Shown: in pieces, positions 1 through 6,820 of the stretch | Layout: every line of letters begins with the position of its first letter | Numbering within the stretch: the first letter of the stretch is position 1 | Source: CAYRTD01 sp964426915 | Lineage (GTDB): Bacteria > Bacteroidota > Bacteroidia > Bacteroidales > GCA-2748055 | Direction: 5' to 3' | NCBI GenBank assembly: GCA_964426915.1 | Contig: CAYRTD010000176.1 | Coordinates: forward strand, 1-7,420 | DNA length: 7,420 nt | Position numbers and translations under genes: made by a program | Notes under the pieces: model-generated | Told to the model about the DNA's origin: nothing | Seen by the model: the letters and a program-made list of their open reading frames with translations, nothing else | The model's database searches: none

Positions 1-862
1 TAAAAATGCGGGCAATATACTCTCCTATGATCCCAAGCATTAAAAGTTGAAAACCGCCTATGAATAAAATTGTAATTATAATTGAGGGCCATCCGGGGAT
101 CGCTTTCCCCGTAATAAAAGTAAATACTGAATAAATACCATAAATAAATCCCAGAAAAATTGCTATAACACCTGCCCCAAAGCTAACTCTCAAAGGCTTG
201 GCCGAAAAAGAAGTAATACCGTCAATTCCGAACTTAATCATTTTCTTAAGAGTATATTTAGATGTCCCATAAACTCGTTTAGGAGCAATAAATTGAACTG
301 TAGTTTGCCGAAAACCTAACCATCGGATTAGCCCCCTATTGAAACGATCCGTTTCATCGAGTCGTAAAAAAGCGTCTACAAAGGGTCTTGTCATCAAACG
401 AAAATCCGAAGAACCAGAAGGAATAGGCACCTCCGATAAGCGATTGAGAAACTTGTAAAATAAAACAGAAGATGTGTTTTTAAAAAACCCTGCATCTTCA
501 GTTGCCAACCGTTCAGTATTAACAACATCATAACCTTCCTTACATTTATTAATCATATCAATAATAACCTCTGGTGGATGTTGTCCGTCTGAGTCCATGG
601 ACACGATCATATCTCCGGTAGCAGCCTCTAAACCTGCCATTAATGCAGCCTGATGACCAAAGTTCCTGGAAAACCTTATTCCTTTCACATTTTGATTTTT
701 ATCGGAAATATTTCTTATGAAATCAAATGTTTTATCTTCGCTACCATCATCCACAAAAATAACTTCTAATGAATACTCATTTAATTTCTCAAGAATCTTG
801 TTATAAATGTATCCAATATTATCTTGTTCATTGTAAGCCGGTAAAATAATACTGATTTCCAT
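1..862 (-). CDS. GtrB-like family 2 glycosyltransferase, 3'-truncated by window edge
   Basis: A membrane-anchored GT2 enzyme, probably moving a sugar from a nucleotide donor to a polyprenyl phosphate on the cytoplasmic face. The frame is open from the ATG at 862 to the left edge, giving 287 residues with no stop, so perhaps a few tens of C-terminal residues are missing. The GT-A domain opens with LPAYNE (residues 7-12), then VDDGSEDKT (37-45), RNFGHQAAL (66-74) and the metal-binding DSDGQ (90-94). Two hydrophobic segments follow, about 227-249 and 260-282, ending in GEYIARIF, the usual tail of GtrB/YfdH/CsbB-type enzymes. This tail and the RNFGHQ motif set it apart from the other GT2 in the window at 2766. 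It is transcribed divergently from the GT-C gene. The substrate sugar is unknown. No Shine-Dalgarno precedes the ATG, and the start directly precedes the conserved first beta strand, so it is probably right. Confidence 0.93.
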   Translation of the reverse strand, partial: MEISIILPAYNEQDNIGYIYNKILEKLNEYSLEVIFVDDGSEDKTFDFIRNISDKNQNVKGIRFSRNFGHQAALMAGLEAATGDMIVSMDSDGQHPPEVIIDMINKCKEGYDVVNTERLATEDAGFFKNTSSVLFYKFLNRLSEVPIPSGSSDFRLMTRPFVDAFLRLDETDRFNRGLIRWLGFRQTTVQFIAPKRVYGTSKYTLKKMIKFGIDGITSFSAKPLRVSFGAGVIAIFLGFIYGIYSVFTFITGKAIPGWPSIIITILFIGGFQLLMLGIIGEYIARIF

Positions 863-1030
863 TTTTCTTTATTTATTTAAATACCATTAATAAAAAGCAA
901 TCACCTTGACCTTATTGTAGAGAGCTAATCTCAAGAGCTCGCCAATACGTCTGATAAATAATAAGCTTGTATTCTTAAAAGTCTGTTAAAATTAATTATT
1001 TTTAAATACTTTTTATTATAAAGTCCAAAA
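863..1030. promoter_or_regulatory. Divergent intergenic region
   Basis: An AT-rich 168-base spacer between two divergently transcribed glycosyltransferase genes, so it must hold promoters for both unless transcription enters from elsewhere. I found no perfect TAnnTTTG element with a matching upstream TTG on either strand. The nearest plus-strand candidate is TACTTTTT shortly before the ATG at 1031, which lacks the last G. No Shine-Dalgarno is visible at either start. A short GAGCT/AGCTC inverted repeat lies near its middle and may be chance. Confidence 0.4.
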
Positions 1031-2779
1031 ATGAACAAAGAGATTTTTCGCAAATTCAAATTAAGTCACCTGATACTTCTTTTATTTATTATAACAATCC
1101 CCCTTGTAAATTTCAATCATCACAGATATAGCAGTAAAGAAGGGATTATTACCTGGGATGTAAAATCTTATTACGCTTATCTGCCCGCTGCTTTCATTTA
1201 TAAGGATCTCTCCCTGGATTTTATGAAGAAAGATCCTGAGAAATTCAATAAAATGATCTGGCCTATTGATACACCTATTGGGAAAAAGGCTATTTTAACA
1301 ACAATGGGGCAAGCTGTTTTATACAGTCCCTTCTTTATAATTTCACATATCTACGCTCTATCCTCTGACAAATATGAAGCAGATGGTTATTCACTACCCT
1401 ATCATGTAGGTTTACAATTCAGCGTTTTCATTTACTTTATTATTGCTTTTCTTGTTTTGAGAAAAATACTTTTGCGGTATTATAGTGAAACAGTTACCGC
1501 GATCACACTTCTGGCAATCGGAGCAGGGACAAATCTGTTCTATTATATAAGTTATTCAGCTGCCATGACACATGGATTTCTCTTTTTCCTGATAGTATTA
1601 TTTATTTATTATCTTGAAAAATGGCACGATAAAGTCTCTTTGAAAACAACTATAATTCTCGGTTTAACAAGTGGATTAATCGCTCTGGTAAGGCCAACCA
1701 ATATTATCATTCTAGTTTTAATACCTCTTTGGAGAGTCGGTTCATGGAAAGATCTTTCGGAAAATATGAAGAAACTTTATTCAAACTGGTATCATATCAT
1801 ACTCATGGCAGTTATGTTTATTACCATTTGGATACCACAATTCATCTACTGGAAATATGTTTCCGGCAAATTGTTCTATTTTTCCTATGGAGAAAGATCT
1901 GATAAATTTTTCTGGGATAATCCGCAGATTTTCAAGGTTTTATTCAGTTACGAAAAAGGATGGTTTGTTTATACACCTATGATGCTGTTGGCTGTAATCG
2001 GATTATTCCTGCTTAAAAGAAAAAAAATCAAATTAGCAGTTCCGATATCAACATATCTGATAATTGTTATTTATGTTCTGTCTTCATGGTGGTCGTGGTG
2101 GTTTGGAGGGGCATTTGGGCAACGATCAATGATCGATTTTTACGGATTAATGGCAATTCCTCTTGCTGCATTTATAGATTACGGATTACAAAAGAAGAGG
2201 AGGAAATACTTATATTTGCTTCTCATTGCCGGCTTAATTGCCTTCAATCAATTTAATATTCAACAATACAGAAGACTGGCAATAAGCTATTGGTGGATGA
2301 ATAAAGAAGGGTACTGGGAGAACTTTCTCAAATTAAGGCCTACCTGTAAATACTGGAATATAGCAATGCATCCAGATTATGAAAAAGCCCGCCTGGGCAT
2401 ATACGAACCAATAGCCCCTTTTAACAGCTCTCAGGAGGTTACAGATCAAATGCTTATAGAAAGAATAATAAATGAAAATAAAAATAATAAAGAATTACTT
2501 TCATTACTTGCCTCCAAAGAACTCAGAGATTTAAATAACAGTGAAAAAGATTCCCTACTTAACAAGTATGCAAATGTCATCGTTAGTAAAGGCAGGGCAG
2601 AGCATTATTTTAAGCTAATAAAAATCGATTATTATAAAAAAGCAATTGAAAAATGTGAAGACTGGAAGAAAGAAATAGAAAGAAAAGCGAATTATAATAA
2701 TGTTTCTTTTAAAGAAATGCAGCGTCTGGAAGCTGAACGAATTTATAAAATGTACTCGCAAAAATATGATCAACGATAA
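1031..2779 (+). CDS. Multi-spanning GT-C-type glycosyltransferase candidate
   Basis: A 582-residue integral membrane protein resembling the GT39/ArnT-like GT-C enzymes, which take a sugar from a polyprenyl-phosphate donor on the outer face of the inner membrane. About eleven hydrophobic segments span residues 13 to 408. The first is followed by a long loop with TWD (Asp43) and SYYAYLPAAF, where GT-C enzymes carry their catalytic acidic residue. Other recognisable points are ALVRPTN (218-224), SYEKGWFVYTP (306-316), WWSWWFGGAFGQRSM (353-367) and a hydrophobic helix after it. Residues from about 412 to the end are hydrophilic, rich in Lys and Glu and largely helical, with no domain I recognise. 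The family call rests on topology and these motifs, not on an alignment. The stop overlaps the next GT2 by 14 bases, so the two are probably co-translated; a GT2 that makes the lipid-linked sugar would suit this enzyme as its donor source. Confidence 0.8.
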   Translation: MNKEIFRKFKLSHLILLLFIITIPLVNFNHHRYSSKEGIITWDVKSYYAYLPAAFIYKDLSLDFMKKDPEKFNKMIWPIDTPIGKKAILTTMGQAVLYSPFFIISHIYALSSDKYEADGYSLPYHVGLQFSVFIYFIIAFLVLRKILLRYYSETVTAITLLAIGAGTNLFYYISYSAAMTHGFLFFLIVLFIYYLEKWHDKVSLKTTIILGLTSGLIALVRPTNIIILVLIPLWRVGSWKDLSENMKKLYSNWYHIILMAVMFITIWIPQFIYWKYVSGKLFYFSYGERSDKFFWDNPQIFKVLFSYEKGWFVYTPMMLLAVIGLFLLKRKKIKLAVPISTYLIIVIYVLSSWWSWWFGGAFGQRSMIDFYGLMAIPLAAFIDYGLQKKRRKYLYLLLIAGLIAFNQFNIQQYRRLAISYWWMNKEGYWENFLKLRPTCKYWNIAMHPDYEKARLGIYEPIAPFNSSQEVTDQMLIERIINENKNNKELLSLLASKELRDLNNSEKDSLLNKYANVIVSKGRAEHYFKLIKIDYYKKAIEKCEDWKKEIERKANYNNVSFKEMQRLEAERIYKMYSQKYDQR

Positions 2780-3863
2780 AACAATTGCTGTTATAATTCC
2801 GGCATACAACGAAGAAACACAAATTAAACTGGTTATTCAGTCAATTCCTGATTTTGTTGACAGAATAATTATTGTCAATGATGGGTCGGAAGACAAAACT
2901 GAAGAAGTCGTAAAGATATTTATTGATAGTGATGAAACAGACCATGCAAACAATAAAATTGGAAAAAAGAAATTCATCCCAAACCGGTATAATGCCGTTG
3001 ATATAGAACTACAAAAATTAATTGATAGTGAAAGCAGTCTTTTCTGCGCTTCAACTATTTATAATAAGAATCCGGAAAAAGACAGGATCATCTTGATCAG
3101 TCATAAAAAAAACGGTGGAGTTGGAACGGCCGTAGCTACAGGTTATAAGTGGTGTCGGGATAATGAAATTGATTGTATTGCAAAGATAGATGGAGATGGG
3201 CAGATGGATCCCTCTGAACTAAATTCAATCTGCATGCCTGTTATAAATGAAGAAGCTGACTATGTAAAAGGTAACCGGTTAATTTATCCGGGAGCAAATT
3301 TAATTATACCCAGAGTACGTTTCCTGGGTAATTCTATTTTATCTATTCTTACTAAGATTGCTTCAGGGTATTGGCATATCTCTGATACCCAGACTGCTTT
3401 TACTGCTATTTCTCTGAAAGCAGTAAAACTTATTAAACTTCAGGATCTCTATCCTTCTTATGGATATCCGAACGACATATTAGTGAAACTAAACACTAAC
3501 TTCTGCACTGTAAAAGAGGTCCCGATTAAACCGGTCTATGAAGTTGGTGAAATTTCAAAAATGAAGATCAGAAGCGTAATTCCCAGGATTTCAAAAATCC
3601 TGATCAGAGGATTTTTCAACAGACTACTTCAAAAATATTTGAAAAAAAGTTTTCATCCACTTTTCATCCTATATCATTTTGGTTTCTTATTATTAACTGT
3701 TTCACTGCCCTTTGGAATAAAAATAGCTTATAAGGTCATAACACAAACCCAGGCAAATCCGGTAACCGTTATAGCCTTCGTTTTCCTGTTTATAAGCGGT
3801 TTTCAATCTCTACTGTTCGCTATGTGGATGGATATTCAGGATAATGAAAGGTTGAACAAGTAA
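2766..3863 (+). CDS. DPM-synthase-like family 2 glycosyltransferase with C-terminal TM hairpin
   Basis: A 365-residue GT2 of the dolichyl-phosphate-mannose-synthase type, expected to form a polyprenyl-phosphate sugar at the inner membrane. The ATG at 2766 is chosen because it lies just before AVIIPAYNEE (8-17). An in-frame ATG at 2700 would add 22 residues without family likeness and deepen the overlap with the gene upstream. Motifs in order are VNDGSEDKT (37-45), NGGVGTAVATGY (116-127), the metal-binding DGDGQMDP (142-149), SDTQTAFTA (206-214) and YPNDILVKL (234-242). Two hydrophobic segments at about 297-321 and 331-354 form a membrane hairpin. Oddly, about 60 residues (50-108) separate the NDGS strand from the ILISHKKN strand, where DPM synthases normally have a short helix and strand. 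The 14-base overlap with the GT-C gene points to one operon. The next gene converges on it. Confidence 0.92.
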   Translation: MINDKTIAVIIPAYNEETQIKLVIQSIPDFVDRIIIVNDGSEDKTEEVVKIFIDSDETDHANNKIGKKKFIPNRYNAVDIELQKLIDSESSLFCASTIYNKNPEKDRIILISHKKNGGVGTAVATGYKWCRDNEIDCIAKIDGDGQMDPSELNSICMPVINEEADYVKGNRLIYPGANLIIPRVRFLGNSILSILTKIASGYWHISDTQTAFTAISLKAVKLIKLQDLYPSYGYPNDILVKLNTNFCTVKEVPIKPVYEVGEISKMKIRSVIPRISKILIRGFFNRLLQKYLKKSFHPLFILYHFGFLLLTVSLPFGIKIAYKVITQTQANPVTVIAFVFLFISGFQSLLFAMWMDIQDNERLNK

Positions 3864-3890
3864 TTTGTTCCGAAAAAAAATAATAACATC

Positions 3891-3913
3891 GCAGATTTAT
3901 TTATGTCATCTGC
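3891..3913. terminator. Possible terminator hairpin between convergent genes
   Basis: GCAGAT (3891-3896) pairs with ATCTGC (3908-3913) around an 11-base loop, 27 bases after the stop of the plus-strand GT2. On the plus strand only a short T run follows. On the minus strand an eight-T run lies about ten bases beyond the stem. The place between convergent stops fits a two-way terminator, but the stem is short and the T runs are not adjacent, so this is tentative. Confidence 0.35.
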
Positions 3914-3914
3914 C

Positions 3915-3929
3915 ATTTTCCAGGAAAAT
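3915..3929. repeat. Perfect 15-base palindrome
   Basis: ATTTTCC and GGAAAAT are perfect inverted copies around a single central A, right after the hairpin at 3891-3913. It could be a protein-binding site or part of the same terminator region. In AT-rich DNA a chance origin is also possible. The rest of this 143-base spacer shows no gene. Confidence 0.35.
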
Positions 3930-4006
3930 TGAAACAAGATTAAATAGTTGACACGAATTTTTGCAAACATCTGGCGATATCTGAAAGGAAGAAGGAAAGC
4001 CCATGT

Positions 4007-4891
4007 TTATTTTCTTTTTAAAATAATGGCAAGTGAGAAAATAAAAACTTCCCCAGTAATAAACCATAATCTCTGAATTAGTGATACTGTTGTTGCTAAT
4101 TCAGGGCTCATTCCCAAATTCGTAAGAATTAATATTATGATACCTTCTCTGATACCTATTCCTCCCGGCACAATAACAGCAATCAAACCATAAGACACAC
4201 TTAACGGAAAGGCAAAAGCTGAAAGAACAGAAGCACCGGGAACAATGGAGATCACAAAAATATAAAATGCAAAGCTCCATAAAAACCAGTAAGCTAATAT
4301 AGTCTTACTTAATTGCAATGCATTTATAAATGACACAAATGGTATTTCAGGTTCCTTTTTAAAAATTTTGAAAAATAATCCGACAAAATAATCATGAACT
4401 GGTCTTATAAATAGAAATACACCTAAAATAACAGCGGTAATAATAATTAATATTTTAAGATAAAACTGTAATTCGATAAATGGAAGTAAAAAGAGGCTGA
4501 GAAATAACCCGATAAATAAATAAACCAACTGTTCCTTAAAGGAAATGGCTGAAAGTCGCATTAGCCTCCCCTTTTCTTCAGAAATGATACTTGCACGACC
4601 TAATATTACCCATATCTTACCGGGAATATACTTGCCAAATACGGACATACCATGAGAATAAACAGCTTTATTAAAGGATATTGAAATGTCATGAATTTTT
4701 AATGCACGTCTCCAACTTTGAGTGCTCACAATAAATCCGCCCCATAATAATAGTAGTGATAGTAAAAATATACCCCATCTGACTTCCAGGTTATCAAATA
4801 CCAGGTAATCGAATCGAAATAAATAATATATAACAAAAATGAGGGAAAAATAGAGCAAATACCTGAATATCTTCTTGAGCCTTTTTACCAT
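4007..4891 (-). CDS. LPG synthase TM-domain family membrane protein (AglD/UPF0104-like)
   Basis: A 294-residue integral membrane protein of the lysylphosphatidylglycerol synthase transmembrane family (MprF N-terminal domain, AglD, UPF0104). Members near glycosyltransferases are often thought to move lipid-linked sugars or lipids across the membrane, but most are uncharacterised. Two family hallmarks are visible: GKYIPGKIW (86-94), then PGGIGIREG (242-250) in the loop before a hydrophobic helix. About seven to eight hydrophobic segments run from residue 10 to 290. There is no soluble C-terminal lysyltransferase domain, so it is a stand-alone transmembrane module and not a full MprF. It lies 100 bases downstream of the MBOAT gene on the same strand, with a likely promoter of its own in that gap. 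Base composition is low in G+C, like the glycosyltransferases and unlike the MBOAT gene. The ATG has no Shine-Dalgarno but gives a normal family length. Confidence 0.87.
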   Translation of the reverse strand: MVKRLKKIFRYLLYFSLIFVIYYLFRFDYLVFDNLEVRWGIFLLSLLLLWGGFIVSTQSWRRALKIHDISISFNKAVYSHGMSVFGKYIPGKIWVILGRASIISEEKGRLMRLSAISFKEQLVYLFIGLFLSLFLLPFIELQFYLKILIIITAVILGVFLFIRPVHDYFVGLFFKIFKKEPEIPFVSFINALQLSKTILAYWFLWSFAFYIFVISIVPGASVLSAFAFPLSVSYGLIAVIVPGGIGIREGIIILILTNLGMSPELATTVSLIQRLWFITGEVFIFSLAIILKRK

Positions 4892-4911
4892 TTCGAAAGA
4901 TATTTTTATGA

Positions 4912-4919
4912 CAAAGATA
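4912..4919 (-). promoter_or_regulatory. Likely Bacteroidota -7 promoter element for the 4891 gene
   Basis: Read on the minus strand this is TATCTTTG, an exact match to the TAnnTTTG -7 box of the Bacteroidota primary sigma factor, ending 20 bases before the ATG at 4891. No clear TTG -33 box sits 19-21 bases upstream, so the promoter may be weak or the match may be chance. If real, it gives the membrane protein a start of transcription separate from the MBOAT gene. Confidence 0.45.
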
Positions 4920-4991
4920 AATAATTACACATACTCTCTTTATTACCAGTTCGGTTTCACGATTTTTGGATCAAAATCCTAATCTCACTAT

Positions 4992-6506
4992 CTAAAACTG
5001 AAAATAAATAAACGGTACCAAATCAGCACTCCATGACTGGTAAATAATAAATACCGTAATTACAGCAATGACCAGTTTTATCCACATTGGCGACCCTATA
5101 AATTTATCGCGGTAATACTTTTTAAAGCTTGAAGGAAGCCAGTGGACCACATAACCCAGAATCATAATCAGCATAACTTTATAATAAGACATGATGACTT
5201 CGCCGGCAAAGGACAGGTCAAGGTGATTCCATACCTGAGAAATAAACTGGTTGGCCTGCTGCATCGATTCCGACCGGAACCATATTCTTGTAAACGTAAT
5301 AAAATTAAACGTCAGAAAAACTTTCCAAAAACGGCTGGCCAGGTGTGTGCTTTTCTCATAAGGGCTAATTCGTTTCCAGTATTTCCATACCAGCAGCCCT
5401 ACCCCATTCAGTCCACCCCAGATCACAAATTCCCAGCTTGCACCATGCCATAGGCCTCCAAGAAGCATGGTCAACATAAGGTTTATATTTGTTCTTAATT
5501 TTCCTTTCCGGTTCCCGCCCAGAGGGATATACAGATAATCTCTGAGCCATGTGGACAGGGAAATATGCCAGCGTTTCCAGAAGTTACCGATGCTATCAGC
5601 TTTATAGGGAGAATTGAAATTTTTTGGCAACCGGAATCCCATCCATAATGCAATGCCTATGGCAATATCGGTATAGCCGGAGAAGTCGCAGTACACCTGC
5701 AGGGAATATCCGTAAAGTGCCAGTATGTTTTCAATACCCGTGTAGCCTACAGGATTTGCGAAAACCCTGTCAATGAGATTAACTGCAAGATAATCACCTA
5801 TAAACATTTTTTTCACCAGCCCGTTCAAAATCAGAAAAAGCGCATAACCGAACTCTTCCCGGGTCAGATGATATCGCTTATAAAGCTGTGGAATGAATTC
5901 AGACGCACGAACAATGGGTCCGGCAACAAGCTGAGGAAAAAAAGAAACATAAAATCCAAAATCTATGATGCTTTTAACGGGACGGACCTTATGGCGATAA
6001 ATATCGACAGCATAGGAGATGGTTTGAAAAGTAAAAAAAGAGATGCCTACGGGAAGTCCAATGACAGAGATATCAAAACGTGTGCCGGCGACAGAATTAC
6101 TGAAATCGGCCAGAAAATTGTAAACTTCAAAATTTGTATTAAACAAATCATTTATGGTCCGGGTAATGAAGTAAGCATATTTAAAATAGGATAATAAGCC
6201 CAGATTTATGATCACACTGCATGCTACAAATATTTTCTTCCAGACTTTTCTTTTTGCCCTGTAGATCCTGAAACCCAGCAGATAATCGGCAAATGTCGAA
6301 AATATCAGAAGCAGAAAGAATAATCCGCTGGTTTTCCAGTAGAAAAAAAGTGATATCAGGAAAAGGAATCCGTTCCGGACAGTTTTATGAGGATATATTA
6401 GTGAATATATAGCCAAAACCACAGCGAAGAATACCCAGAAATACATCTGAGTGAATAACAGGGGTTTCTCAGGATTATAAAGGAATATGTCTTTCAGTCC
6501 TTCCAA
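4992..6506 (-). CDS. MBOAT family O-acyltransferase (AlgI/DltB-like)
   Basis: A 504-residue polytopic membrane enzyme of the MBOAT family, whose bacterial members carry acyl groups (often acetyl) across the membrane for O-acylation of exported polysaccharides. Clear hallmarks are FPQLVAGPIVRASEF (190-204), YCDFSGYTDIAIG (272-284), FWKRWHISLSTWLRDYLYIPLGG (309-331, with His314) and LLGGLWHGASW (348-358, with the catalytic His354). Length is normal and the reading frame intact. The start appears to be TTG at 6506: an in-frame TAA lies four codons upstream, and the first ATG (residue 21) would remove the NPEKPLLFTQ stretch, which looks like the normal beginning of related Bacteroidota proteins. 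AlgI-type enzymes usually work with a secreted SGNH/AlgJ/AlgX partner; none is in this window. G+C is higher than in the neighbours (33 of 60 bases at 5401-5460), which hints at a separate history. The acceptor is unknown. Confidence 0.95.
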   Translation of the reverse strand: MEGLKDIFLYNPEKPLLFTQMYFWVFFAVVLAIYSLIYPHKTVRNGFLFLISLFFYWKTSGLFFLLLIFSTFADYLLGFRIYRAKRKVWKKIFVACSVIINLGLLSYFKYAYFITRTINDLFNTNFEVYNFLADFSNSVAGTRFDISVIGLPVGISFFTFQTISYAVDIYRHKVRPVKSIIDFGFYVSFFPQLVAGPIVRASEFIPQLYKRYHLTREEFGYALFLILNGLVKKMFIGDYLAVNLIDRVFANPVGYTGIENILALYGYSLQVYCDFSGYTDIAIGIALWMGFRLPKNFNSPYKADSIGNFWKRWHISLSTWLRDYLYIPLGGNRKGKLRTNINLMLTMLLGGLWHGASWEFVIWGGLNGVGLLVWKYWKRISPYEKSTHLASRFWKVFLTFNFITFTRIWFRSESMQQANQFISQVWNHLDLSFAGEVIMSYYKVMLIMILGYVVHWLPSSFKKYYRDKFIGSPMWIKLVIAVITVFIIYQSWSADLVPFIYFQF

Positions 6507-6540
6507 ATGATTAATTTAAATTATTCACTCAATCGGTTCG

Positions 6541-6650
6541 CCAATATGAGGAGGCTGGGATTTCTGTGCCACCTACTTATCAGCCCGTTACTTTTTGATT
6601 AAATGTACAAGCTTTTCGCAAACCACTATCCCCCAGCTTACTTATATTGG
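6541..6650. repeat. Long imperfect inverted repeat with bulge (attC-like or dispersed repeat)
   Basis: The 18-base arms at 6541-6558 and 6633-6650 match at 15 of 18 positions when one is reverse-complemented (CCAATATGAGGAGGCTGG against CCAATATAAGTAAGCTGG). Pairing continues inward as GAT with ATC after a two-base bulge, so the arm is about 21 bases. The loop is about 66 bases. Folded single strands with unpaired bulges are typical of integron attC sites and also of REP-like repeats. I did not find a canonical GTTRRRY core site. From memory it resembles repeats seen between accessory genes of Bacteroidota, which I cannot verify here. Confidence 0.6.
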
Positions 6651-6693
6651 CTGTTGTACGCTGGCCTTGACTCATTTCACAATGTAGGTATCT

Positions 6694-6777
6694 CTCAATC
6701 CGAGCATTGGAGCGGGACGGGCTTGAAGGCTCTTTTGGCATTTTTGGATTGAGGGCTAGCTTTGCGGGAATGCCAAA
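6694..6777. repeat. Two interlocked inverted repeats
   Basis: CTCAATCC (6694-6701) is inverted as GGATTGAG (6746-6753), and TTTGGCATT (6734-6742) is inverted as AATGCCAAA (6769-6777). All four arms are perfect. Their order is A, B, A', B', so both hairpins cannot form as nested stems at once; they would compete or form a pseudoknot. The second pair extends weakly outwards through GGC and GCC. They lie in the same GC-rich block as the 6541-6650 repeat. Confidence 0.55.
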
Positions 6778-6820
6778 TGTGCCTGAGAGCGAAGGGATGG
6801 TGTGGGTTGGAATCATAATA

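Larger units (their letters stand above)
6507..6820. other. Gene-free GC-rich spacer with inverted repeats
   Basis: A 314-base gap between the RhuM-family stop and the MBOAT start. I see no convincing gene. An open frame of 78 codons (6580-6816, minus) starts four bases after the RhuM stop, but it is rich in Pro, Ser and Arg, matches no family I know, and is built largely from the inverted repeats described separately. The block is compositionally distinct: 59 of 120 bases are G or C at 6661-6780, against 13 of 60 at 6841-6900 inside the RhuM gene. Bases 6507-6540 are AT-rich again and hold the MBOAT leader. Confidence 0.7.

Noticed and set aside
2700..2765. Upstream in-frame ATG as the start of the second GT2
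   Set aside because: It would add 22 residues with no GT2 character and an 80-base overlap; the ATG at 2766 lies directly before the conserved first strand.
2615..2809. 64-codon minus-strand frame
   Set aside because: It lies opposite the end of the GT-C gene and start of the GT2 gene, both well supported; its Phe/Ile-rich product comes from antisense AT-rich codons.
5142..6194. Open frames of 61 to 108 codons within the MBOAT gene (5142-5453, 5365-5550, 5868-6194)
   Set aside because: All overlap the strongly supported MBOAT frame and show no domain or start signal of their own.
6580..6816. 78-codon minus-strand open frame right after the RhuM stop
   Set aside because: Its sequence is made largely of the inverted repeats, is Pro/Ser/Arg-rich and has no family likeness; the close spacing to the RhuM stop alone is not enough to call a gene.
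6541..6820. Insertion sequence, CRISPR array or tRNA gene in the repeat block
   Set aside because: No transposase, no regularly spaced direct repeats and no cloverleaf were seen; only inverted repeats are present.
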